A stretch of DNA of 64,000 nucleotides from Gorsachius magnificus (taxonomy: Eukaryota > Chordata > Aves > Pelecaniformes > Ardeidae). The first letter of the stretch is position 1; every line of letters begins with the position of its first letter. Below, piece by piece: positions 47,365 through 58,700 of this stretch. The notes under the pieces were generated by a model. That model ran no database searches, had not been told where the DNA came from, and worked only from the letters and a program-made list of their open reading frames with translations. The translations under genes were made by a program, and so were the position numbers. Location: contig CM067084.1 of assembly GCA_034008185.1 (NCBI GenBank), forward strand, positions 46,575,099 through 46,639,098, read 5' to 3'.

Positions 47365-48931
47365 GCATAGACTGTTTTAGTAACATTTTATTAAAGTAAT
47401 TTTTCAAGTTTCACCCTCCCCCTCCACGTATGTGCAAATTTCTTTTTCTGGCAGGAAGCCACACACCAATTTTGAGGTGGAAAACAGTTCTAAGAAAAAA
47501 AGAGAAAGTCGGAAATTACCGTATAAATGGACACATCTTATAATACATTACAAGGCTCCCTTTAGTAGCCAAATGGTTCATGAACATTACACTTTATGTA
47601 ATATCACAAATGCACAAAATATGCTTTGCATATGATTACAAAAACAGCAGCACTCTGGAGCCAAGCACATGGTTTAATATTATAATAATGAGTTACTTCA
47701 ATGTGTGGATTTTAATAAGACTTTAATAATACTGGTACAAAGCCAAATTACATAATGTCCCAAAATATGAAAAAAGCTTTTATAGAGAAAATAAAAGCTC
47801 ATGAAGTATAACCACATTAAAAAAAAAAACAAAACAAACAACCACCAGTGTTATCTAAACAAAGCCATTAGGCATATTTAATTTAAAAAAATCAAATTAG
47901 AGAGAAGGAACTCAAATCTATTCCCAGATCTCAAGATAAAATTAAAAAGGGTATTATTTTAGGCAACATTTATGAAAATGAAGGTACTACGCCAGCACTG
48001 GGAAACAAGCTAACACAATAATTACCTCTTTTGGCACAGATACGGATATGGGTTGACTATCTCCAATTTCTCTCAGAGGACAAAACCCGATTCAGTTACC
48101 TTGCAGGTTGATTTTAAGACTGAACTATGTCAGACTTTCTAGAAACAGCTTAGACCAAAAAAATAATTTCCTTCTCCACATGAAAACCAACTCCAAGTAA
48201 GAGTCCCAAAGGTAAAGAGCCAAATGATTTACTCCCTCAACCCCCTCCAATTCTGGAGCCTTGGGGAAAATGAGGACTTGAAAGCACCTGTAAAGCGTGG
48301 TCCAGCAGGGACTGTTCTCAGAACAACTTCGTCTCTCACCCCTCCCCATATATGAACGTGTGAGACAGCAATTAAAAGAAAAATCAGCATTTCATTTGTT
48401 GGATAACGCATGCAGAATATCACACATTATGTTATAAAATGTTAGTGTTACGCTAGTTGGAAGATTAGGATTTGCATGGATAACATTTTTTGTCCTTTAT
48501 GAGGATCAACTATTAAGATCCACATATCCCATAGAGAGATCAACATATATTAGCGTATTCCACTGTACTACTGGTTACAGTAAGTACTACTGTTAAACTG
48601 ACTCTAAATCAATGCTGACAGCCTATCAGAGCATGTGGTGATGAATATAGCGAGGTTCAGAACAGTTTTCTTTACATACATTATATTGTCTCATCTACAT
48701 GTCTCCAGACTTTTTAAGCAGTTTTGATAAAGGCATTAAAAAATTTTAAGTAGATTTAGATTCCACATGACAAGATGAAGTGAGGGGGACATTTTATGCC
48801 TTAGATTTCTTAGAAGTCTACTTTAGCTACAGAAGCCATTAAAAAGTTGCAAGTAACTTCAAGATGAAAGGCATTAGCAGCTTTTTAGAAAAGGATAATC
48901 ACAGTCTTCTAGGGTCTTAATGAGACTTAAT
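47365..48931 (-). other. DCTD: DCTD 3' untranslated region
   Basis: About 1.57 kb from the TGA stop to a predicted cleavage site some 20 bases past the AATAAA at 47392-47387. The length is comparable to that of mammalian DCTD messages. The region is AT-rich with many ATTTA-like stretches. The exact end is inferred. Confidence 0.65.
47387..47392 (-). terminator. DCTD: Poly(A) signal AATAAA for DCTD
   Basis: TTTATT on the + strand reads AATAAA on the gene strand. A T-rich stretch (ATCTTTTTCTTTGG) lies 30-40 bases downstream. It is the best signal between the stop codon and the 24-A run. Confidence 0.6.
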
Positions 48932-49010
48932 TCACAGAAGCTTTTGACTTGGTCTGCTGTTAATTGAATCAAAGTCAATGATGATCTTGTTACACTTTGG
49001 CTTGAATTCC
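48932..49010 (-). CDS. DCTD: dCMP deaminase terminal coding exon (C-terminus)
   Basis: The exon begins after acceptor TTTTAG by completing a split Arg codon (AG|G). It reads [19 protein letters not shown], then PSQKLL and TGA. It is the C-terminal strand and tail of the deaminase fold, equivalent to residues from about 153 to 178 of the human enzyme. The ending with two Leu differs slightly from the mammalian tail. The stop is at 48934-48932. Confidence 0.95.
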
Positions 49011-49319
49011 CTAAAATAAAGAAAACCACAGATATTAGTTAGTGAGTAGTTAAAACATTTTGCTTGCTTTAGCTCCAGCTAAATTTTTGAAGCAATAATA
49101 TAAAAAAAAAACCCTCCTTGGATTCACATAGTTTTCATCTCTATGGGAGCCAATTATAGTGCACCACACTGAGAGAAACCTGGACAAGAAAGACTAAGAC
49201 AAAAGAGACACATGGAGTGGGTTAGCCTGCACATTCTTCGGCTATTGGAGTTCATAAATTACCCAGGAGTCAAAGGACTTTTAAGAACTTAGCTGCAGGT
49301 GGTGGCATCATGTTACCAG

Positions 49320-49490
49320 GGCTGGGATTTTTGTTCATATATATTTATATTTCAAATATTTTTAAATATATATTTACAGATACAGGTACACATATATGTA
49401 TCCGTAAAAATATTTCAATATACTGTATATGTATTGCATATACACATATGTGTAGCCATACGTATATATAAAAGATATTTGGGATATATT
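49320..49490. repeat. AT-rich alternating purine-pyrimidine block with palindromes
   Basis: Many TATA, CACATA and ATGTGT units alternate here. The 14-base sequence at 49441-49454 (TACACATATGTGTA) is a perfect palindrome, and related imperfect ones lie beside it. Likely a degenerate (TA)n/(CATA)n microsatellite. Confidence 0.7.
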
Positions 49491-50576
49491 TTGATAAATA
49501 TTTTGGTCACTTTTTTCCTGCCAAGTTTTCAAAGAACACTTTCAAACTTTGCCTCAGTATATTAAATTATTTTTTGTGCTAGGGGACTAGATGACATTAT
49601 GCATCATACTGGGGAAAAACTAAACTCGTTAAGAGGGAATAATTTTAAAATTGTAACTTTAGAACTGTAAAATTAATACTGCCACAAAACGTTTCCTTTT
49701 ATTATCATTAGAGCATCTGCTACAGCAATTAGCAAGGAAGATATTTGGGGACTGAGCATATATTTTCCAGTCTACCAGTAAACAAAGGATTATGCAAATA
49801 GTGTGGATTTAATGCCTAATTAAGCTCTGCAGTTCAGTTCAAGAGATTCATTAAGTAGCACCTACATCCTTAATAATCAATACAAGAATGAATAACAGTC
49901 AACACAGCAAAGCACATGCTGCTGACCACAGAAACTCCGAATACTTTGTCCAGAATAGCAATCTGAAATGCAAGAAACATTTCTCACCCTGGAGAAGTTA
50001 CAAGATTTGACTTGCAAGAGAATGATTTATGCTTCTTAGTCAAACAGTCTTAGTAGACAGAAAATACACTGAAGGACTAAAACTGAATTTCAAGTACTGC
50101 TGTGTTTTTTCATGGGTGTTTCTTAGCCCAGTAGGTACCTTTCATCCTAAAATTTTATCTGTCAGAATTGTTATGTTTGCAAATTTTTCGAAGCCTTTAT
50201 ATTAATATTGTAAAACTTTTTAGAGTTGCAAAGCCTCCCTGACTGCATAATTGGCCTCATCCACAGCATGTTATTGCTATCAAACTAGCTGTTGAACAGA
50301 TTGTCTTTAGGTATCTCTGTCAGTGTCTTTAACAACCCTACTCTTCAAACATTTTTCAGATTCTCATTACTTTAAGGCAAGTATTCCAAGTTTACCCTTT
50401 TCTCACAAGAAAAGCTGACCGAAGAAGACTGGACAGCTATAGGCACCAATTAATTATGGGTGGCTGGTTTGACACCCTCCCAAATGGACTGCAACAGAAA
50501 GATACTAAAATTTCAGTAAGGATCAGGTAATCCACAAAAAAAACCCAGCTGGTCATTTCAGTCCAACTCACACGAT

Positions 50577-50645
50577 CATAGGCAACTTCAGGTTCTAAGG
50601 GAGTTCAGGAGGTCATCTAATCTAACCTCCTTCTCCGTGCAGGGC
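50577..50645 (-). mobile_element. Diverged CR1 3'-end fragment
   Basis: On the - strand, GTTAGATTAGATGACCTCCT followed by a CTCCCTT and AACCTGAA piece and TATGAT matches the order of the CR1 3' UTR end (the TGGACTAGATGACCTCC block, then CCTTCCAACCTGAA, then ATTCTATGAT). It is short and worn; the source subfamily is unclear. Confidence 0.45.
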
Positions 50646-50982
50646 CAGCGATGACTCTCCTGAGTACAATGTAACAAATAACCATTCCATTTGCAATTTC
50701 ACTTGCAGTCCAGGAATGAAATTTAATATTCCAAATGGACCATTTTGTCATACAAACGTTAAGAAATTGAAATTTAACCATACACAAAGCAAAAAGAATG
50801 GTGCAACAGTCTGTCAATCCAGTATCTTTTGCAGGCATACAGAGCAAGCCATCTACAAACACTACCAAAGAATAAAACACTGCATGATGCAAAGAAGAAA
50901 AACTTTTTCCCTGAAGTCGGTCTCTTTCACACACCATTTTCCTTTCAAAAATAAAAATAAAGTTAATCCAACGTTCTCTTAC

Positions 50983-51079
50983 CTGTATATAATACCTGCT
51001 AAATCAAACATCCGCCGTGCAGCTGTCATTTCTGTAGTGTCATGATACTTGTCAGACATAAAAATAACTTCCTTTATGC
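50983..51079 (-). CDS. DCTD: dCMP deaminase coding exon (post-active-site helix and strand)
   Basis: The exon is 97 bases. It starts in phase 1, completing a Gly codon (G|GC), and ends in a split Arg codon (AG|GTAAGA). The peptide is [13 protein letters not shown] then [15 protein letters not shown] and IIY. It lies between the PCxxC zinc motif and the C-terminus, and includes the SDKYHD segment conserved in vertebrate dCMP deaminases. Both phases agree with the flanking exons. Confidence 0.95.
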
Positions 51080-52643
51080 CTAAAAAAGGCAGATAGGAAA
51101 AATGTTAGAATTACACTGGGGGAAAAAAAAAAAGTAATGTCCCATAAAAACTGGTGCACAAAATCAGAAAAGGCAGCATTCATCCACATATTCTAGATCT
51201 CCTCAGTACACCCCTACTTCCCAAAATACTGCAGGCTGTACCTGAGAATAAGGCCATGTAAGGTAGAGCTGTTTTGGAATACAATTCTTTCAAAAATCTT
51301 AGAAAATGTTTTTCTCCACTTAGTCACCTAAGTTTAACTCAGAAAACCACAACCAAAAACTTGCAGGCAAAAACACAAGACAGACTAGAAATTAAGCATT
51401 TTTGCAAAAGTAATTGAAAACTTATCTTTCTGCTTCTTTAATACAGATAAAATTCCCCACAAAGAACTTAAACCCCAAATCCCATTCTCCCTCCAAATGC
51501 ACAGCTTTAAAAGGATGCTTTTTCCTTTTGTTCTCTGTTTTGTAAGTAACTCCCAGTCCCAGGTTCAAATCCTCATAAATGCATGCTGTCTCAAATTGTT
51601 GAATGATCTATGCCTAAATTACTTAGGCAGAGGAGAAGTGTAAAGGTTGACCCAAGAGAAGTCACAAGCATTTTAGAGCCTATCAACACCTTACTGTGTT
51701 TACCAGACAACACAAATATCAATACATTGCAATTTAGTGCCGACCTAAGTGCATAAGTGAAAGGATGAGCAACTACATTGTGAACAAACAGCCAATCTAC
51801 CTTGAAGACCATTTGATTTAGATTCTGCAAACAAGAGAAATGTAGCACAAATACAGAACACCATCGCCCTTCCCCCTTCACCTCTCTTCATTTCAAACCT
51901 TACTGACCAAAATAAAGGATTCTGTTTGCTGCTTTCTTCCTAGATTCCCATGGCCATTAATGGTGAGAGAATCTCCCCAGAACAGCAAGCCACGCTAGGA
52001 TTGCAAGACTTTACTCAATGAGCAAAAGACATGCTACCTTAGAGCAGAGATTTTTACAGAACTGAAGCCTACTGCAGACATGCCTAATCTGAAAAAAGGC
52101 GACACATTTAGGCCAGCACACTTGCTGCAGTGGCACAGATTTATAACAATTGTAATGAAAGACATAATTAAAGTAGGATCATAGAAGTCTTATGACATTT
52201 ACGAGCAAAGATATTTTAAAATCTTCAAATATCTACCATGCATCACATTCAAATTAAAATTTCATGTATATACTCCCAACAGACCTTTTGTCATGCGGAA
52301 GTTTATTTCTTTCTGCCCTACTCTATTCAATGTGTCAGAGCACAGTAAAATTGACAGTAATTATATGCAAAGCCTGTGTTGTTCTTTGGCAGCTCCTGGT
52401 CTAAGAAGTTACAAACCTAAATTAGAAGCACGCTTAGAATCACAGAAGATGCAATTAGCACTGGAAAAATTTGGCACCATTCAGATGCAAAAAAAAAAAC
52501 CCCACAAGTAGCATCTTATGAAGTTGACAGTGCAATTAATTTAGATCTAACAGCAGCAATTTAACATCAAATACATCCGTGATAAGATACCAATGAGAAG
52601 CAGCACTGCAACCCTGACAAATCAAGCTGGCACTACTCCTTAC
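51080..52643 (-). other. DCTD: DCTD intron
   Basis: The intron is 1.6 kb, from donor GTAAGG to acceptor TTTTTTAG on the gene strand. No embedded gene or recent mobile element was recognised. Confidence 0.9.
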
Positions 52644-52760
52644 CTGCCTGGATGATGAGCTTTGCACATTCATTACATGGAAATAAGGCAACATACATGC
52701 TGCAGCCTTTCACATCAGCTGAGTTTTTGTTCATGATGGCGTTCAATTCGGCATGGCACA
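52644..52760 (-). CDS. DCTD: dCMP deaminase coding exon with the complete catalytic zinc site
   Basis: The exon is 117 bases, with first two bases completing a Val codon (G|TG) and last base beginning a Gly codon. It encodes [19 protein letters not shown] then [16 protein letters not shown] and IQA. The HAE motif (52755-52747) supplies the zinc His and the proton-shuttling Glu. The PCNEC motif (52680-52666) supplies the two zinc Cys. These correspond to His84, Glu86, Cys110 and Cys113 of the human enzyme, so the whole catalytic zinc site of the cytidine/deoxycytidylate deaminase family sits in one exon and is intact. Confidence 0.97.
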
Positions 52761-55700
52761 CTGATATAAAAAAGAAAAAAGAAACAATTCCTAATACCGT
52801 TCATTAAAATAAATCAGTCAAACTAAAATTAAAGTGTTACAATATAACTGCTTACATCCTTTCAAAGGCAAATAGCTTGCACAGCTTGTCATAGAGGGCA
52901 GAGGAAGAAATAAAAGCAGAAATACCAAGATCAATGAAGGTCAATTGTTCTGACCATGCTGCCTATTAGTAATGATATCATTAAGCGCATTAGCATTGCC
53001 ATTTGCTAACACCTATTGCAGGCAACAAAGCCGTAGGCTGTGGGCCAAGTAGTTGCAACCACCCTAAGTGAAGCAATATCTCACAGCTTCACAACTCTCT
53101 GGAGTATCTAATTGCCAGTATAAAACAGCTCATTTATGTGTTTACATGCACAGATAGGAACAGTCTTACGGTTATAAGAGCGCACTGTGCGCACTTAAAG
53201 GCAGGAGAATCGCAAAGTAAAACCGAGCAGCTCTGTCCTCTGGGTCTCAGAACGGCTCAGCGCTGCCACATGATTCTCTCACCCCAAGAATACACAAGAC
53301 ACACTCAACCATAAAAATGTCCCAGCTTCAATATTAAAGTGAGTTTACTGCTCATTAAAAGGTGCCAGACTTCCCAAGCAGGAAAACAAAGTCCTCTATT
53401 TCTCCATGGATTTGAGATAGGCCAGGTAGCAATAGACTACCTGGCCTTACTCCACAGCAAAGCAATAGCTCTTTCTGGACTGATCGCACCTTAGGGTTTA
53501 AGTTTTTATGCTGTACACATTAGCAGATTATCTAATGTGTTACCAGCACAGGTGAGAAGAGCACAGTTTCTGTGTCATCCACCATGAACCTCTGAAAAAA
53601 ACATTAGGATCTCTGCAAGAACTTCCTGTTTACTCCTAGGAATGACAACAAGTTGCATAATTTATATACCTACCTACTAAGAAACTACCTGCTGCCCTGA
53701 CTTACTTCATAAACTGGTGCTGACGTGTGGTGTGGGATTGAGCTCATCTAAAGATTTGCATGTGCAGACATTAAGAGTTTTTCCACCACTTGTTTTGAAG
53801 AACGGGTTAAAAAAAAGTAGTTTACCTCTCCCTTGAACAGGTGGGAAAATTACAACAGGCAAAGTTAGGAACACCAGCTCACAGCATACTTGCTACTATG
53901 TACCAACCTCTGTGTGAATGATCTCACCACACAAAGAGTAACCCAGTGCAGCACCTTCAACGCGCAGGAATCCTCGCTGAATGGAAATGTTTTTCGTATG
54001 CACTAAATGCCTACATGGAATTTTCTACATAGCAGCTAATGCACTATAAATTTACAGCCTAACTTAAAGCACACCAGCTTTCTCATGTAGCCAAGTCACA
54101 AAGGACCAAACACTTGCTAAAGAAAGCTACAAGCAGTCCCCAGCATCACCATGACCATGCTGTCCACATACCCCCTCGTTAACAGTAAAGCCAGAAACTA
54201 ACATAAAAAATAGATTAACAAAAAAGAAACCGCAACAAACCACAACCAAGTACCATCACATTAAGGTTTCTATTACTATTATTATTGTTTCTATTGCAAC
54301 TGTAATTGGGTCACACTGTCTTTTAAACATATGCCATTAAGTGTACAAGAGATACAATTATATGAACCTATACATTTAGAAAATCCAGAAAATACATTTA
54401 ACTCCAAGTATATTACTGAGTTGCACTAATCTTATGTAGGTTTCACAAGAAATAGTCAGAGAATTATTTTTCTGGGGTTACAGAGGATTGAGTGAAAAAG
54501 AAGATCATTCTTTCTGCAAATGGAACTAGGTTATGTCAACAGGACAGAAACATCACTTTTAAGTTTCTTTGAACAATATACTTATGTTCTAGGCAGCAGT
54601 CTAAAATGTGGAGGGCCTCCAGAAAGAATGTTTTCAAAGGCTTACAGAACTAAAAAAAAAAACCAACGTAATTCCTTCAGTAAATATTTTTCCTTCACTA
54701 AAACTCAGAAATCTTCAGCCATAAAACCAGACAAGTTTCATTATTAGTACTGCAGCAAGTTTCCTTCCTGTGCTGATGAGACTTCTACAAACTTTCAACA
54801 ACAAACCTTTTCCCAAGCAAAAACAAGTTCAGGCCAAAAATAACTTAAGAAGATAATCAGCTGGAGTGAGGGAAGAGAGAAATTTTGCCTCCTGATCTTC
54901 TTAACATAATCTGAAATTAAGAACAATTACGACTCTCCAGTGTGGAAAGAAGACACAAAGACAGTAATAAGGAAGAAACAGAGACTAATCATTCCAAGAT
55001 GAAAAGTAGTGGGGTCTCCAGCAGGCTTTCATTTCAAAACCAAAAGGAGGTAGGTTTTTCACACACACTGTAGCCTGAGTATTTTACTGCACTTAGTGCA
55101 GAAAGTAGTACAGGACTAGAAGATTGCATCAATCCCAGAAGCCATCTTTTTCCTTCCAGTATTCCTTTCTTTTTTTTTTTTTTTGAAGTCTACTGAGCTA
55201 TTAAATACAAAACCATTTTGGCTCAGTTGTTGGAAGAATATTCTGGGAAACTATCATTACATGTGTCTTTGTTTTATACATTTCCCTGGACATCTACTAC
55301 TGGCCCCTGCAAGGGATATTATGCTAGATGGTACTTAAGAAGGTATAGGCATCAGACAAATACTTTCAGGCTTTGTCCCATCACTCTTCATTCCCTCTTC
55401 CTCCTATTTCCCTCCCTCTGGCAGACAGGCATTGACTGTGAACTGACTTATAGATAAGATAGTCTATTATCCCCAGATTTTTCTTATAGACTTGGCCACC
55501 TTTGTACAGAGTATTAGTGAGAGACAGAAAACAAATCCAAGAGTCCAAAATCCCTCGTTAATAACTAAGTAGTTCACATTTGGACTGTTACAAAGTTTTC
55601 TAACCTGTTAAGAGCTCCTACTAATAGCTACACATTGTTCTGTCTCAGACAATAAGAAACTAACTTAAAATAACCTTTCTCAGGTGCACAGCATTCAGAA

Positions 55701-58700
55701 TCTGAAAACGGTATATTTCAATAGACTAGTAAAACTAAGAATTTTTACAATACCCTATAGGGGGCCTGAGTGTTTTGGTTTTTTAAAAAATAATATTCAC
55801 ATATAGCCAACATAATATTAAGTCTGCAATGCTGGTTTCCATTCTGGAAAAGTGGCTTGAAAAGTATTCTCAAAAGGCTTCATTAGCTGAAGAAATAACC
55901 ATGCAATGAGAAGTTAGTGTGTGCTCTGACATTCCCACCACCTGCTACTATATTCATGAAGAAAAAAAAAAAGAAAAAGCACAGGAATAACTGCTTCATT
56001 ACTGGTAGTATTAATTGCTAGTGTTTCTATCTTTTCTCATTGCATACTTGCTTTGTGTTGCATGTATGAAGTAGCACTCATCTTTAAGCCTACATGTAAA
56101 TAAGAGACCCCTACTTACCCTATTAATGGTCATTTTTTAGGATTAACCACTTAACATGAACAGGCTCTTAGTGGGTTGCAGAGTCAGAAGTACTCTTCCC
56201 ACCTACTAAAAGTGTTCTGAATAGTGATTTTGTAAGAACCACAGGACTAGTCAAAATGTTTCTTAATACTGTGTAAAGGCTTACATGCTTGATGAAGAGC
56301 TTGGAGTAGGGACGACCATAACATGTCAACTTTTAAGAAGCAATCAAAAGAAGGGCGGGGGGAGTGACCTTTCTATGTGATTAATTACTAACTGAGCCAG
56401 ACTAGGAATTTTGAGAAATTATGCACTAAATATGGTGTTGCATTTGAAAAGAATACATTTCAATGCATATAGATTGTCACACATAACGCTTGCCTTATTT
56501 ATTAACATAAGTTTTTCTACTGCCATGTTAACCAACTTGACAAATATTCCAGATATGTGGTAACAGCACTGCATTCTTCAACATAAATGCATACGGAGAG
56601 TTCTGTAATTTGGCCCACTTCTTCTCAGTCTTTTGGTAAAATCTCCACCTTTTCATGTTCATCCCTTGTCCATCCCATCTTCGCCCAAGCTCCACCTACC
56701 AGTTATCCTTTACTTGCTGGACCCAGCCAGGATCACAGAAGGGACCAAGATATTCCTGAAAGAAATGGGGTCTGGAGTGACAACCACTGGGAACAGTGAT
56801 TGATGGATCTGGAATTTGTAGAACATTGATCTTTTTTCAGCCTTTGTGAAAGCGTAGGGATGGTTGCTGGTCCCTGCATTTATGGGAAGGCAGGACACTG
56901 ATGTTGGGCTGACATTGCTCTCAGCCATTCCTGCTGCTCTCTTTCTCACTCTGCATGCTGGAGGAAAAGCAGTTGCTGTGGTCAGGGCAGGGAGGCAAGA
57001 ATAAAACCACCACATTTCACTGGAGTCCTAGCCTCTTCGGACTGCAGACAGGAAAAGGGAACAGCCCCAGCCTCACTGCTTTCTTCTGTGAGAAAGGAGA
57101 ACTGGGAAGTGAAGATGGGAACCACTCAGCCCATTTATGAACATCACAAAATCTGCTGGAGGCAAACCAGAGAAGCCCCTCTCAAAACCTGAGAAGCATT
57201 AGCTAATCCACCCCATTTCCCAGTTCCTCCCATCCTGCTCCAAGTTTGTTCTACTCTCAGCAGAACACAGAGGCGTTTCTTAGCGGGCAAGCAGAATGAG
57301 AGAAATTATTCTTGGTGTTTCCAAATCTCCAAATTTTCTCAAGATTTGATGTATGACACCAGAATTGGACAGAAACACAGGATGCAGGACAACAGTGAGT
57401 GGCTGTAGGTGGAGACTGTCTCCTATAGATCCCCTTTTGAGCTGAAACCTTGGCTTTGCACTGCCAGTTGGAGAGAGTGTATCACACTTCTTCATAGTGC
57501 CTTATCAAGTTTTGTGCTGTCAAAATAACAGCTTCTACAAAAGTAACATTTGCCTGAATATCTTCGAATGTTCATCTCTAGAAAATTGACAAAAAGCTCA
57601 TAATCCTAACACGAAGAAATGTTGATAACAGTTTGTTTCATTTTACACAGCAGGTACTGCTCAATTAAAGCATACTTTTTGCCACAGCACATATTTTATC
57701 ATATCTGAACCCGTATAAATATTTGTAAGCATATTTACTCAATATTTTCTCTATTGCTTGGAGGTTTCTAAATTTGCCAGTCATTTTAACTTAAAACTCT
57801 CTTAATTAGAGACTGGTTGTCAAGTGGATGTTCTTAAATTACAGTGGAGACAGAGGGCATAACAGGAGCACAGCAACTAGCGTTAGTGGGAAGACTTACG
57901 TTAATAGGAGAAAAATGTAGTATTTTAAATGACTGGTAAGAGGAAACTGAGCATCATCAAATCCTTGGATTCATCTAACAGAAACAGAGGGCACTCACTT
58001 TTGACTCTGAAAGCCAGAGTTTTGTCTAATTATTAAGAAGCTTCCGCTCACGGTACAGAACACAATGCTTCAGGAAGAGCTTTGAATAACAACTTAGTAA
58101 AGTAGGTATTTCAAAACTGGCCTTCCATTTCTCTCATGTGCGCAGAAACAGCCCTGCTCCTGTCACTGACTGGCAGCCTGGAAAGAGCCAGTTCCAACAT
58201 AACAACAAAAGCCCGATTTTGTACTGTGAAAAATGGCATTCTGCAAAACAGCCAGTGCTTTCTGACATAACAAGGCTATACTACTAAACTGTTCAAACAT
58301 ACACAACTAGAAGGAAAAAAAGTTTTAATCTGCTTCAAGACTCTCCGAAGGAATGCATAGCATCAATATGGTGATCCACATGACTATTCCTGTAATCCAA
58401 ATGCCTTGCAAACATTTGCATCCTCTAAGGCAAAGTGAGCACTACCTACCACATTTTGATGCTTTCTTTCGGTAGCAGCTCAGGTTACACTTACATATGG
58501 GTAAATACAATTATTTTTTTCACTAAAACAGACACTGGAGCCAACAAGTTTCAAGATACAGAAATACTTAAGAGTGACAGGACTTGTTTAGCATTACAAC
58601 AAAAGTTTATTGTTATCACTGAGTGCACAGGGGAAGGGGAGAAAGGAGGAAGAGTTAATCACAGTGAATAAGAAAAGCTAAAAGAATAAAGCTGGCACAC

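Larger units (their letters stand above)
49011..50982 (-). other. DCTD: DCTD intron (last)
   Basis: The intron is 2.0 kb with donor GTAAGA and acceptor TTTTAG on the gene strand. It contains an AT-rich palindromic block (49,320-49,490) and a short CR1-like tail (50,577-50,645). Confidence 0.9.

Noticed and set aside
46955..47380. 141-codon open frame on the + strand
   Set aside because: It reads through the 24-A run as poly-Lys and overlaps the DCTD 3' end antisense; no family resemblance.
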